From Lysobacter changpingensis (GTDB lineage: Bacteria > Pseudomonadota > Gammaproteobacteria > Xanthomonadales > Xanthomonadaceae), in contig NZ_JADWPE010000003.1 in the NCBI RefSeq assembly GCF_017308985.1, forward strand, positions 682,001 to 746,000: 64,000 bases of DNA, in the 5' to 3' direction. Positions 50,994-60,240 of this stretch are shown piece after piece. The translations under genes and the position numbers were made by a program. A model generated the notes under the pieces. It was not told the DNA's origin and made no database searches. It was given only the letters and a program-made list of their open reading frames with translations. Numbering within the stretch: the stretch's first letter is position 1; every line of letters starts with the position of its first letter.

Positions 50994-53900
50994 TCAATAG
51001 CTCAGCGAAAGGATGAACTGTGCGTTGCGGGGCGCCTGGAACGCGGTGGGGTTGCCGAAGAACGGATTCATCAGGCCCACGCCTTCCTCTTCCTGCAGCG
51101 TCTCGTTGCGTTCGATCACCGTCTGCTCGTTGAGCACGTTGTAGACGGCGAACTTCGCATTGAGCTTCACCGGGCCCAGGTCGGTGTTGTACGCCACGCT
51201 CAGGCCGAGGTTGTAGGTCCACGGCAGGGTGTCATACGCACCGCGGCGCGACAGCCGCCACTGGCCCTCGTCCGTGTAGCACAGGCTCGGATCGCTTTCG
51301 CAGATGTAGTGCGTGAGGAACTCGTTGTCGTCGTACGGATTGCCCGCACCGTATTCACTCATCGGACGGCCCGAGCGCGCATCCAGCGTCGCGCCGATGG
51401 TCCAGTTGTCGGTGATGGCGTAGTTGCCGCGCAGCTTGATCTGGTGGCGGTGGTCGTTGGGCAGGAAGCCGTAGCCGCCGATTTCCACGAACGGATTATC
51501 GAAGGCTTCGGTACGGCCCGAGTCGGAGAAGTCGGTATCCGAATTCACCGGACCTTCGTAGTTGCCCTTGCTCGCCGACCAGACGTAGGTGGCATTGAAC
51601 GCCCACTTGTCGTCCCACGCGCGGTCGAGCTGCAGCTCGATGGCGCGATAGGTGCGCTTGGGGTTCTCCCAGCCGATCATCGTGCCGTCGCGCAGTTCCC
51701 AGCCCGTCACGCCGGTGTCGATGGTGACGAAGCCGTCGTTCTCGCCGTCGCAGTCGGTGTCGGTGTAGTAGGTCAGGTTCTTGCCCGGGTTCGCCATGAC
51801 GAAGCCGCTGTCGCCGCAGCTGTTGACCACTTCGATGTCGTCGATGGCGTTGTGCATCTTGCGGTACGTGCCGCTCACGCCCCACGACCACTTCTCGCCC
51901 AGCATCTGCTGGAAGCCGAGGATGAACTCGTCCTGGTAGACCGGATCCATGTCCTTGTCGACTTCGCCACGGAAGTCGGCGACGCTGCCATCGCCCTGCG
52001 AGTCGTCCACGGTGCCGATTTCCGCGCCGAGGCCCGGAATCGGGTTGTCGCCCTCGGCGAAGGTGCCGTCCCAGAAGTAGAAGCGGCGTGCATCCAGGAA
52101 CGGACCGGCCTGCTTGATGTTGATGACGTTCGCCACCGGCAGGAAGTAGCGGCCGACGTTGCCGAACACCTTCGAGCGCCCGTCGCCGTTCATGTCCCAC
52201 GAGAAGCCGAAGCGCGGCGCGATCATGTCGTCGAGCTTGATGTAGCTGTTGCCGGCCGCGTCCTTATTGTCGAAGCTCTCGATGCGAACGCCCAGGTTCA
52301 GCAGCAGGTTCGGCGTGACGTTCCAGTTGTCCTCGATGTACAAGGCCTGGTTCTCCGTCTCGAACGTGCCCTGGTTGGCGACCTGGCGCGTACGCACGTA
52401 CACCGTGCCTTCCGGCACGTCGACGCCGTTGACACGCGCGCCGGCGTTGTTGACCTCGTAACGCAGGCCATCGCCTGGATAACGGCTGCTGTAGTCGGAC
52501 GTGTTGTTCTCGTGGTCGGCGCCGAAACGCAGCAGGTGGTCGCCCAGGCTCCATTCGAAGTCCAGGCGCGCGGCCTCGCGCGTATCGGTGCGGTCGATCA
52601 CCGCGGTGTTGCTGGTGCAGCCGATGAACGAGGTGTTCACGCGCTGGTCCTGCACCAGGCTGCAGCGGTCGTCGTTGACGCCGATGGACGACGCGTTGCG
52701 CTCGTTCTCGCCGTACATGGCCTTCATCGAGAACGTATCGGTGAAATAGCTGGTGTAGGTGAGCGCCCAGTTGTCGCCGCCGGACTTGTTGACGATGCGG
52801 TTGCGGAATTCCTCGCGCGTGCCGGTGTCGGCGTCGAACCCGTAGACGTCCTGCGTCGTGTCGTTCTTGTCGGAGAAGCCGAACACCTCCAGCAGGTTGG
52901 CGTCGTTGATCTGCCAGTCGATCTTCGCGCCCCAGAAGTCGTTGTCGCCCTGGTTCTCGAAGAAGTTCCCGCCGCCGTCGTCGGTGTTCTGCGCCTCGAG
53001 GTCGCGCTTCTCGTAGATACCGAAGAAGAACAGGCGGTCCTTCACCAGCGCGCCGGAGCCCCAGATCGAATAGTTGTTCTCGTCCGAATCGTCCCAGCGG
53101 GTGTACAGCGTCGGTGCGTAGTTCCTGCCCTTGCCCTGCCACAGGCCGTCGATCACGATGTCCGCGCCGGCCTGGAACTCGTTCGTACCGCGACGCGTCA
53201 CGGCGTTGATCACGCCGCCGGTGCTGCGGCCGTACTCCACCGAGTAGCCACCGGTCTTGATCTGGAACTCTTCCAGGAACGAGAACGGCAGCGAGGAAAA
53301 GCCCACGCGGTTGTAGAAGTCGGTGACGTTCAGGCCGTTGATGTAGACGGTGTTTTCCGCCACGGACGAACCGCCGAACGACAGGCCGCCGAACTCACCA
53401 CGGTTCACGCCGGGCGCCAGCGTGGCGACGTCGAGAATGTCGCGCTGCACCGGCAGGCGCGCCACTTCCTCGCGGCTGATGTTGGTGGCCGATTCGGTGG
53501 AGGTCACGTCCACCGGCGAGATCACGCGCGAACCGACGACCTGCACCGCGGCGAGCTCCGTCGCCGCGCCGCCTTCGGCGATGTTCAACGTGGTCGCGTT
53601 GCCGAGGCTGATGGACGTCGCGAACGGTTCCGCCACGGGCTGGCCGTCGCGGCTCACCTCGACCTGGTAGTTGCCTACCGGAAGGAACGGAAAGCGGTAG
53701 TTGCCCTGCCCGTCCGCGCGCACCGTGCGGGTGAAGCCGGTGGCGGGATTGCGCACCGTCACCTCGGCGTTCGGCGTGGTGCGGCCGACCAGCGAACCGT
53801 CCGTGTTGGCGGCGTGCGCCTGATGCAACGACAGCGCGGATGTCAGGCAAACGCCCAGCGCCATGCACAACGCGGTCCTACGAAACCCCATGCTCTTCAT
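50994..53900 (-). CDS. TonB-dependent receptor, Oar-like
   Basis: 968 aa. Signal peptide (LHQAHA), carboxypeptidase-regulatory-like domain (~34-115; VRNPATGFTRTVRADGQGNYRF), plug (~130-250; REEVARLPVQRDILDVATLAPG, GYSVEYGRSTGGVINAVTRRG), then a large 22-strand-type barrel ending in the aromatic FILSLSY. Such Oar-like receptors import peptides or other large nutrients through the outer membrane. ATG 53900 follows GGAGAGGGGAC. 35 nt after the transglutaminase gene and co-transcribed with it; import of muropeptides is inferred from neighbours. Confidence 0.92.
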   Translation of the reverse strand: MKSMGFRRTALCMALGVCLTSALSLHQAHAANTDGSLVGRTTPNAEVTVRNPATGFTRTVRADGQGNYRFPFLPVGNYQVEVSRDGQPVAEPFATSISLGNATTLNIAEGGAATELAAVQVVGSRVISPVDVTSTESATNISREEVARLPVQRDILDVATLAPGVNRGEFGGLSFGGSSVAENTVYINGLNVTDFYNRVGFSSLPFSFLEEFQIKTGGYSVEYGRSTGGVINAVTRRGTNEFQAGADIVIDGLWQGKGRNYAPTLYTRWDDSDENNYSIWGSGALVKDRLFFFGIYEKRDLEAQNTDDGGGNFFENQGDNDFWGAKIDWQINDANLLEVFGFSDKNDTTQDVYGFDADTGTREEFRNRIVNKSGGDNWALTYTSYFTDTFSMKAMYGENERNASSIGVNDDRCSLVQDQRVNTSFIGCTSNTAVIDRTDTREAARLDFEWSLGDHLLRFGADHENNTSDYSSRYPGDGLRYEVNNAGARVNGVDVPEGTVYVRTRQVANQGTFETENQALYIEDNWNVTPNLLLNLGVRIESFDNKDAAGNSYIKLDDMIAPRFGFSWDMNGDGRSKVFGNVGRYFLPVANVINIKQAGPFLDARRFYFWDGTFAEGDNPIPGLGAEIGTVDDSQGDGSVADFRGEVDKDMDPVYQDEFILGFQQMLGEKWSWGVSGTYRKMHNAIDDIEVVNSCGDSGFVMANPGKNLTYYTDTDCDGENDGFVTIDTGVTGWELRDGTMIGWENPKRTYRAIELQLDRAWDDKWAFNATYVWSASKGNYEGPVNSDTDFSDSGRTEAFDNPFVEIGGYGFLPNDHRHQIKLRGNYAITDNWTIGATLDARSGRPMSEYGAGNPYDDNEFLTHYICESDPSLCYTDEGQWRLSRRGAYDTLPWTYNLGLSVAYNTDLGPVKLNAKFAVYNVLNEQTVIERNETLQEEEGVGLMNPFFGNPTAFQAPRNAQFILSLSY

Positions 53901-53935
53901 GTCCCCTCTCCACGGTGAAAGTGATGCGGAAGGCG

Positions 53936-55408
53936 CTACCGTCCCGTCCCGGCGACGGGCAGCACCTGCGCTTCGAAGCTGTAATCCCACTGGTCGAAGT
54001 AGAGGTTGCCCCCTGCCCACTCCACTTCGCCGCGTTGCGAATCCACGGTCTCCGACCGGACGTGCTGCTTGGCCGGCATGAAATCCGTGCCGAAATCGTC
54101 ATTGAAGGCGATCCGGTACGCATCCAGGCCGCCGAGATAGAACCACTCCACTTCCGGATCGCGTGTGCCGTTGAACTGGCCGGTCGTCACGTCCATCGGC
54201 ACCCAGCCGTACGGGGCGAGGTACAGCGCGCCCCAGTCGTGCAGGTTGTCGTACGTGCCATCGGAATAGACCATGCCCGACTGCCAGCGCGACGGAATGC
54301 CGTTCAGGCGCAGCAACGTCATCAGCAGCAGCGTCTGCTGGCCGCAGTCGGCGTGGTTGCCGCGCAGCGCGTAATCGCTGATGTTGGTGATGGTCGAGTA
54401 TTCGCGCGCGCCGCCCCACGGAATGGCGTCCACGGCCTGGAACAGCTTCTTCGCGATGCGGTACGGATTCGTCTCGTCGCCGACGGCCTTCTTCGAGAAC
54501 GCGCGCATCTCGTCGGTGAAGACGATGTGCGGCGGACGCTCCGCCAGGTACGGCGCGAGGTCGGGCCGGTCGCCCAGCGACGTCACCTTGTCGGGATCGA
54601 TGAGGTGGTGCTCGCCGAAGATGGTGAGTTCGTAGTTGATCGAGAACGTGGTCGGCTTGCCCGCCACCGCCGGCTGTTCGAGATAGACAGTGCGTTGCAT
54701 AGTCGACTCCGGCGCGATGCGCTGCTTCGCAGGCAGGCTCGCGAGGAAACGGATGTCTTCCTGTCGCCCCGGTATCGCGCGCGGATACGGGATCCACGCG
54801 CGCACGGTCTCGCCCGCGGGCACCGCGTCGGCGTCGACGGTGATCGACTGCTTCACCCGCACGCGGCGCGGCGCGACGCTGCTGTTGCCGGTCCGTCGCG
54901 CATCGGCCACCGCCTCGTCGTGGTAGGCGTTGGCGTTTTCCATCGGCCCGTCGTTGCGCTGGAACGGCGTCGCGCGTCGCGCCATCGCCTCCGGGCTCAC
55001 GCGGAACAGATTCGAGATGGACCGGTTGAAGTACCACGGCGTCCCGTCGATCACCATGTGCTCGAGCAGATCCGCCTGCGTCCAGCGCTGGAATTCGTCC
55101 TCGCGCAGGTCGGGAATGGATTCGCGCAACTTCGCGCGCGCCTGGTCGGCGGTGAGGGTGAAATCCAGGCGGATGCGGCGCATGCGTTCGCGCTGGAATT
55201 CGAGGTCCGCGCGGGTTCGCGCGTCGAGTCCGGGTTGCGCCAGGGCCGCATCGATGCGGACGGTCGCTTCGCGGAAATCACCGCTGTCGATACGGGCGAT
55301 CACGTCGGGCAGCGGGTCCGTGGCGGACAGGGCGGCGTCCGTCGCGGCCATCGCCCCAAGGGCGAGAATGGCGGCGAACAGGACGTGCCGGCGGCGCGTC
55401 CGGGGCAT
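53936..55408 (-). CDS. exported transglutaminase-like protein
   Basis: 490 aa from ATG 55408 (504 from GTG 55450). Signal peptide ending about DAALSA. N-terminal half alpha-helical (RERMRRIRLDFTLTADQARAKL). The transglutaminase-like core has Cys355 (NHADCGQQTLLL), His390 (NLHDWGALYL) and Asp406 (GWVPMDVTTG), a complete Cys-His-Asp triad; such proteins are cysteine peptidases or amidases. Preceding VRAWIPYPR and AFSKKAVGDETNPY are typical of the superfamily. First gene of the minus-strand arm of the divergent unit. Confidence 0.85.
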   Translation of the reverse strand: MPRTRRRHVLFAAILALGAMAATDAALSATDPLPDVIARIDSGDFREATVRIDAALAQPGLDARTRADLEFQRERMRRIRLDFTLTADQARAKLRESIPDLREDEFQRWTQADLLEHMVIDGTPWYFNRSISNLFRVSPEAMARRATPFQRNDGPMENANAYHDEAVADARRTGNSSVAPRRVRVKQSITVDADAVPAGETVRAWIPYPRAIPGRQEDIRFLASLPAKQRIAPESTMQRTVYLEQPAVAGKPTTFSINYELTIFGEHHLIDPDKVTSLGDRPDLAPYLAERPPHIVFTDEMRAFSKKAVGDETNPYRIAKKLFQAVDAIPWGGAREYSTITNISDYALRGNHADCGQQTLLLMTLLRLNGIPSRWQSGMVYSDGTYDNLHDWGALYLAPYGWVPMDVTTGQFNGTRDPEVEWFYLGGLDAYRIAFNDDFGTDFMPAKQHVRSETVDSQRGEVEWAGGNLYFDQWDYSFEAQVLPVAGTGR

Positions 55409-55485
55409 CGGCGATCGAAGCGGTAACCGTAGATCGTCCACGCAGACCACTCACTGGGCGGCCGTTAGATGGGCCGTTCACCGCT

Positions 55486-55513
55486 GTGTAACATGAGTGG
55501 AGTACCCGGTCAA
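55486..55513 (-). promoter_or_regulatory. minus-strand promoter of the transglutaminase/TonB operon
   Basis: TTGACC (55513-55508), 16-nt spacer, TTACAC (55491-55486). Confidence 0.45.
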
Positions 55514-55522
55514 TAATTTATT
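55512..55522. promoter_or_regulatory. A/T palindrome between divergent promoters, candidate operator
   Basis: AATAA-T-TTATT, a perfect 5-bp dyad in very GC-rich DNA. It overlaps the minus -35 and ends 1 nt before the plus -35. The nearby MurR/RpiR regulator is the obvious candidate ligand. Confidence 0.4.
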
Positions 55523-55523
55523 C

Positions 55524-55551
55524 TTGACTATCCGGCAGAAAGAAGTATCTA
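55524..55551 (+). promoter_or_regulatory. plus-strand promoter of the NlpC/P60-epimerase arm
   Basis: TTGACT (55524-55529), 16-nt spacer, TATCTA (55546-55551). Confidence 0.5.
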
Positions 55552-55603
55552 TTCTGTCCCAGCCGGCCGCCGCCTCCCGCAAGGCGGTCCAGGAGGGGAC
55601 GCG

Positions 55604-57163
55604 ATGATCGAGGACGCTTCGGCCTTCGGCCGCCGCACGGCGAACGCCGCGCAGGCGTGCGCCGCTGTTCGCGGGTTGCCGGAACCGCGCCGCGACGCCA
55701 CGGTCCAGTCTTCCGGCCCTCGCGCCGCCGTTCACGGATTCCGCTCCATGCGCCTTCGCCCCATCCTCGCCGCCTGCCTGCTTTCCACCGCCCTGTTTTC
55801 AACGGGCCTACTCTCGTCGGCCAACGCCTACGAGCACGGATGGACCATTCCCGCCGATACCGGCGTGGTCGGTGTCGAACAGGCGCAGCTCGATCCCGCG
55901 TGGTGGGTCGAAAGGCAGACCGAACCGGACCGCGTGATCCTCGACGCGCAGGCCATCGCCGCGCAGAACGCGAAGCTGATGCAGCTCGATCGCAGCATGC
56001 ACGACCTGGATGCGTTGCCGTCCTCGCTCGAACGTGCGCGCGTGGCCGGCTGGATCGAGGGCCTGTCGAAGCGTCCCACGCGCACGCTCTACGACGAACG
56101 CGGCGAAGTCGTGCCGGCTGCCGATCTCGACTCGATCGTCGACAACGCCAACCTCGCCGCGGTGCCCGCGACGCAGGCCACGCGCTTCGGTCTGGTCGTG
56201 CATCGCGCCGCGTTGCGCTCGTTCCCGACGCGGACGCGCGTGTTCAGTTCGAACGACGACCACGACATCGACCGTTTCCAGGAAAGCGGGCTTTTCCCTG
56301 GCGATCCGGTGGCGATCGTGCACGAGAGCCGCGACGGCAACTGGTTCTTCATCGTCAACACGCGTTATGCGGCGTGGATCGAGAAGCAGTACGTCGCCGA
56401 AGGCAGCCGCGACGCGGTGTTGGGCTACGGCCGCAAGACGCCGTTCCGCATCGTCACCGGCGCGCGCGCCACCACCGTCTACACGCCGGAGGAACCGGGC
56501 GTTTCCGAAGTGCAGCTCGACATGGGCGTGCGCGTGCCGGTACTCGCCGACTGGCCGGTCGGCACCGCCGTGAACGGTCAGCATGGCTACACCTCGCATG
56601 TCATCCAGCTACCGGTGCGCAATGACGACGGTTCGCTGCGTTTCGCGCCGGCGCTGCTCCCGCGCCGCGAACCGACCGCCGAAGCGCCGCTCGCGCTCAC
56701 CCCGCGCAACCTGATCCAGCAGGGCTTCAAGTTCCTCGGCGAACGCTATGGCTGGGGCCACAGCTACAACGCGCGCGACTGCAGCGGTTTCGTATCCGAG
56801 ATCTACCGCAGCATGGGCGTGCAACTGCCGCGCAACACCAGCGACCAGGCGGTGAGCCCCGCGCTCAACCGCATCGCGTTCGCCGAAAAGGACAGCCACG
56901 CAAAGCGGATGGCCGTCGTGCGCGAATTGCAGGTCGGCGATCTGGTCTACATTCCCGGCCACGTGATGATGGTGATCGACCGGATCGACGGCGAACCGTA
57001 CGTGATCCACGACACCACCGGCCTGAGCTTCGCCGGCCCCGACGGCGGGATCGTGCGTGCCAGGACCAACGGCGTCACCGTCTCGCCGCTCACGCCGCTG
57101 CTGTTCAACGGCAAGACCAGCTTCGTGGACCGCATCACCAACATCCAGCGGATCCGGCCGTAA
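55604..57163 (+). CDS. YkfC-like SH3-NlpC/P60 peptidase (gamma-D-glutamyl-diamino acid endopeptidase)
   Basis: Predicted to cut L-Ala-gamma-D-Glu-DAP peptides between D-Glu and DAP. A signal peptide starts at MRLRPILAACLLSTALF; from that Met (55748, 471 aa) the layout is SH3-like domains (~145-290) and NlpC/P60 (~320-465) with Cys345 (NARDCSGFVSEIY), His405 (IPGHVMMVI) and His421. The start is uncertain: ATG 55604 has an excellent AGGAGGGG 5 nt upstream and gives 519 aa, but puts 48 residues before the signal sequence. I give the longer form because of that ribosome site. Next gene is the matching epimerase, as in the Bacillus ykf operon. Confidence 0.88.
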   Translation: MIEDASAFGRRTANAAQACAAVRGLPEPRRDATVQSSGPRAAVHGFRSMRLRPILAACLLSTALFSTGLLSSANAYEHGWTIPADTGVVGVEQAQLDPAWWVERQTEPDRVILDAQAIAAQNAKLMQLDRSMHDLDALPSSLERARVAGWIEGLSKRPTRTLYDERGEVVPAADLDSIVDNANLAAVPATQATRFGLVVHRAALRSFPTRTRVFSSNDDHDIDRFQESGLFPGDPVAIVHESRDGNWFFIVNTRYAAWIEKQYVAEGSRDAVLGYGRKTPFRIVTGARATTVYTPEEPGVSEVQLDMGVRVPVLADWPVGTAVNGQHGYTSHVIQLPVRNDDGSLRFAPALLPRREPTAEAPLALTPRNLIQQGFKFLGERYGWGHSYNARDCSGFVSEIYRSMGVQLPRNTSDQAVSPALNRIAFAEKDSHAKRMAVVRELQVGDLVYIPGHVMMVIDRIDGEPYVIHDTTGLSFAGPDGGIVRARTNGVTVSPLTPLLFNGKTSFVDRITNIQRIRP

Positions 57164-57211
57164 GCGCCGGCACCCACTCCCGCCCGCACCCCACATCCCA
57201 GAACCACACGA

Positions 57212-58303
57212 ATGAAAATCACCGACATCCGGTTCGGCATGCTGCGCGTTCCGCTGAAAACGCCGTTCAAGACCGCCCTGCGCACGGTCGAGGCGGTGGA
57301 GGACATCATCGTCTGCGTGCACACCGACACCGGGCAGGTCGGTTACGGCGAAGCGCCGGCGACGGCGGTCATCACCGGCGACACGCACGGCTCGATCGTC
57401 GAGGCGATCCGCAAGTTCATCGCGCCGCGCCTGATCGGACAGGAAATCGCCAACCTCAACCGCATCACGCAGCTCATCCAGACCGCGCTGGAGAAGAACA
57501 CCAGCGCGAAGGCCGCGGTCGAAATCGCCGTCTACGATCTGTTCGGGCAGTTGTACGGCGTGCCGCTGTACAAGATGCTCGGCGGCGGCGATCCGGTGAT
57601 CACCACCGACATCACCATCAGCGTCGACTACATCGAGAAGATGGTCGCCGACTCGCTCAGCGCCGTGGATCGCGGTTTCGAGTCGCTGAAGATCAAGGTC
57701 GGCAAGGACATCGGCGTGGACATCGAGCGCGTCAAGGCGATCTACGCCGCCGTCGAAGGCCGCGCCCTGCTCCGCCTCGACGCCAACCAGGGCTGGACCG
57801 CGAAGCAGGCCGTGCATGCGATCAACATGCTCGAAGACGCCGGCGTGCGCCTGGAACTGGTCGAGCAGCCGGTGAAGGCGCAGGACCTGGATGGCATGAA
57901 GTACGTCACCGAGCGCGTGCACACGCCGATCATGGCCGACGAAAGCGTGTTCGGGCCGAAGGAAGTGATCGACCTGATCCGCATGCGCGCGGCCGACATC
58001 ATCAATATCAAGCTGATGAAGACCGGCGGCCTGAGCAACGCGATCCGCATCGCCGATATCGCGGCGTTGTACGAAGTGGAATGCATGATCGGCTGCATGC
58101 TCGAAAGCAGCATCAGCGTGGCCGCGGCCGTGCACCTGGCGGTGGCCAAGTCCAATGCGATCACCAAGGTGGACCTCGACGGCCCCTCGCTTTCCGCGTT
58201 CAATCCGGTCGATGGCGGCGTGATCTTCAACGAATCGGAGATCTCGGTGACCGATGCGCCGGGGCTGGGCATTCGGGAGATTCGGGGGCTGGAGCTTCTT
58301 TGA
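57212..58303 (+). CDS. L-Ala-D/L-Glu epimerase (dipeptide epimerase)
   Basis: Converts L-Ala-D-Glu from cell wall to L-Ala-L-Glu, which ordinary peptidases can cut. 363 aa, enolase superfamily, muconate lactonising subgroup. Catalytic Lys160/Lys162 in LKIKVG, metal ligands Asp190 (LDANQGW), Glu218 (VEQP), Asp243 (MADES), second base Lys267 (INIKLMKTGG) and the dipeptide-epimerase DLDGP (321-325). Cytoplasmic, no signal peptide. Follows the NlpC/P60 gene by 48 nt. Confidence 0.93.
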   Translation: MKITDIRFGMLRVPLKTPFKTALRTVEAVEDIIVCVHTDTGQVGYGEAPATAVITGDTHGSIVEAIRKFIAPRLIGQEIANLNRITQLIQTALEKNTSAKAAVEIAVYDLFGQLYGVPLYKMLGGGDPVITTDITISVDYIEKMVADSLSAVDRGFESLKIKVGKDIGVDIERVKAIYAAVEGRALLRLDANQGWTAKQAVHAINMLEDAGVRLELVEQPVKAQDLDGMKYVTERVHTPIMADESVFGPKEVIDLIRMRAADIINIKLMKTGGLSNAIRIADIAALYEVECMIGCMLESSISVAAAVHLAVAKSNAITKVDLDGPSLSAFNPVDGGVIFNESEISVTDAPGLGIREIRGLELL

Positions 58304-58311
58304 AGCGCAGG

Positions 58312-58506
58312 GACGGGTGACGGGGAGGCGGAAAACGAGTGACGAGGAGGGAGAACCGAGTGAAAAGCAAAGGCCATCGCCGTTTCCCGCGCATGCAGCG
58401 AAGGAACGCGCCCGCTCGTTCCCGGTTCCGCCGTCCCCGTTTCTCGTTCTTGGCCCGTCAGGTGTGCGAGGCTGCCCACCCGTTTCTCACTCCTTCCCAC
58501 TCGTTG
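58312..58506. repeat. inverted heptad-like repeat cassette
   Basis: Left part purine-rich (ACGAGTGACGAGGAGGGAGA, then ACCGAGTG), right part pyrimidine-rich (CCCCGTTTCTCGTTC, CGTTTCTCACTCC, CCCACTCG). Degenerate; it fills the 211-bp gap between epimerase and regulator. No ORF supported there. Confidence 0.5.
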
Positions 58507-58514
58507 CGGGCCCC

Positions 58515-59366
58515 ATGTCGCCGCTGCTGAAGATCCGCTCCGAGCGCGACCAGATGTCCGCCATCGAGCGGCGCATCGCGGATTTCCTGCTGGAAAACGC
58601 GCACCTGCTGCGCGACTACTCCTCGCAGCAGCTCGCCAACGCGCTCGGCATCAGCCAGTCGAGCGTGGTGAAGTTCAGCCAGAAGCTCGGCTACAAGGGC
58701 TATCCGGACCTGAAGTACTCCATCGGTCAGGCCGTGGCGCGTGGCGATGGCGGCGAGGAAGGCGGCAATGGTCGCGAAGCGCGCGCGGGCGATCCGCACG
58801 CGGCGCTGGCCGAAGACCTCTGGCACCTGAAGGCGATGGCCGAAGCCGAAACGCGCCTGATCAATCCGCCGGAAAACATCGACGCGATCGCGCACGCCAT
58901 CGCGCAGGCCGGCAAGGTGTTCATCATCGGCCTGGGCGAGGACGGCATCCCGGCGCGCGCGTTCGCCACGCGGCTGTCGATGCTGGGCATCCTCACGGTG
59001 CACTACGTCGACGCGATCCTGATGCAGGCCGGCGTCTCCAGCGCCGCGCCCGGCGATGTGCTGCTGGTGTTCTCCGAACACGGCCGCCAACCGACCCTGT
59101 GCCAGATCAGCCATCTGTTCCGCGAGCGCGTGGGTCGCGTGGTGACCGTCACGCGGCACACGCCCAATCCGCTGCGCGCGCACGCCGATGCCGCGCTGCT
59201 GGTATCGGCGCACGACGAGCGCCGGCACATCGAGCCGCTGCTGTACCAGTCGGCGCTGCAGCACCTGCTCGACCTGATCTTCATCCTGCTATGCGATGCC
59301 AGCGAGGAACGCCGGCTGCAACTCGACTTCAACTTCGAGCGCATGCAGGATCTGCTCGACCACTGA
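58515..59366 (+). CDS. MurR/RpiR family transcriptional regulator
   Basis: 283 aa. N-terminal HTH_6 (residues ~5-75; LLRDYSSQQLANALGISQSSVVKFSQKLG split across a helix-turn-helix) and a C-terminal SIS sugar-phosphate-binding domain (~120-265; AGKVFIIGLGEDGIPARAFATRL, DVLLVFSEHG). In E. coli MurR senses MurNAc-6-phosphate. Here it is embedded among peptidoglycan-peptide genes and probably regulates them; the ligand is unknown. Confidence 0.9.
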   Translation: MSPLLKIRSERDQMSAIERRIADFLLENAHLLRDYSSQQLANALGISQSSVVKFSQKLGYKGYPDLKYSIGQAVARGDGGEEGGNGREARAGDPHAALAEDLWHLKAMAEAETRLINPPENIDAIAHAIAQAGKVFIIGLGEDGIPARAFATRLSMLGILTVHYVDAILMQAGVSSAAPGDVLLVFSEHGRQPTLCQISHLFRERVGRVVTVTRHTPNPLRAHADAALLVSAHDERRHIEPLLYQSALQHLLDLIFILLCDASEERRLQLDFNFERMQDLLDH

Positions 59367-59378
59367 CCGGGGTTCTCC

Positions 59379-60164
59379 ATGCGTTCGACCGCTGCATTCG
59401 TCCGGGGCCTGGCCGCCGCATCGCTCGCGCTGCTCGCCGGCTGCGCCGGGATGGCCTCGAAAACCGATGCCACGGTGCCGTGGAGCGACGCGCAACAACT
59501 CGTGCTGGTCACCACCGCCGACTGGAACGCGACGACCGGCACGCTGCGTCGCTACGAGCGCGATGGCGCGTCATGGCGCGAGGTTGGCAGCGCGACGCCG
59601 ATCACGGTGGGCCGTAGCGGTTCGGCATGGGGCCTGGGCCTGAATCCGGCGCAATCCGACGGCCCGCAGAAACAGGAAGGCGACGGCCGCGCGCCGGCGG
59701 GCGTGTTCCGCATCGGCACGGCGTTCGGTTACGCCGACAGCGCCGCGACGGCGTGGCCGTACCAGGGCATGTCCGCCTCGGACTGGTGCATCGACGTGCC
59801 CGCGTCCCCGCTCTACAACCGCATCGTCGATGCGAAGGCGGTGGGCGATGCCCCGGTCGAAGGCTCCACCGAGCCGATGCGCCGCGACCTGCACGCCGAC
59901 GGCGACGTGCGCTACAAGCTCGGATTCGTCATCGAACACAACGCAGGCCATCGCAGCGGCGCGGGCAGCTGCATCTTCGCGCACCTGTGGCGCGCGCCGG
60001 GCGAGCCCACCGCCGGTTGCACCGCCATGCCGGAACCGGCGATGCGCGCACTGCTCGCGTGGCTGGATCCGCGCCGCAGGCCCGTGTTCGCGCTGCTGCC
60101 CGAGGATGAACTCGAACGGCTGCACGCAACCTGGCGTTTGCCGGCTCCGGCATCGTCCCGCTGA
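59379..60164 (+). CDS. YkuD/L,D-transpeptidase-fold lipoprotein
   Basis: 261 aa. Lipobox LLAGC (Cys22). YkuD motif: His187 (VIEHNAGH), then FAHLWRAPGEPTAGCTAMP with His202 and the nucleophile Cys214 in TAGC, an equivalent of the usual S-x-G-C. No LysM. Could be an L,D-carboxypeptidase or transpeptidase acting on stem peptides. 12 nt after the regulator gene, so in the same operon. Confidence 0.85.
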   Translation: MRSTAAFVRGLAAASLALLAGCAGMASKTDATVPWSDAQQLVLVTTADWNATTGTLRRYERDGASWREVGSATPITVGRSGSAWGLGLNPAQSDGPQKQEGDGRAPAGVFRIGTAFGYADSAATAWPYQGMSASDWCIDVPASPLYNRIVDAKAVGDAPVEGSTEPMRRDLHADGDVRYKLGFVIEHNAGHRSGAGSCIFAHLWRAPGEPTAGCTAMPEPAMRALLAWLDPRRRPVFALLPEDELERLHATWRLPAPASSR

Positions 60165-60240
60165 AAATATCGCGCCTCGCGACCCACGCCCCCGCCGCTG
60201 CGCGAGGATGGCTCCACCGCACAACCGGAACTGACGCCCG

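Noticed and set aside
51309-53918. 869-aa plus-strand open frame
   Set aside because: Antisense shadow of the TonB receptor; Val/Asp/His-rich with no recognisable fold.
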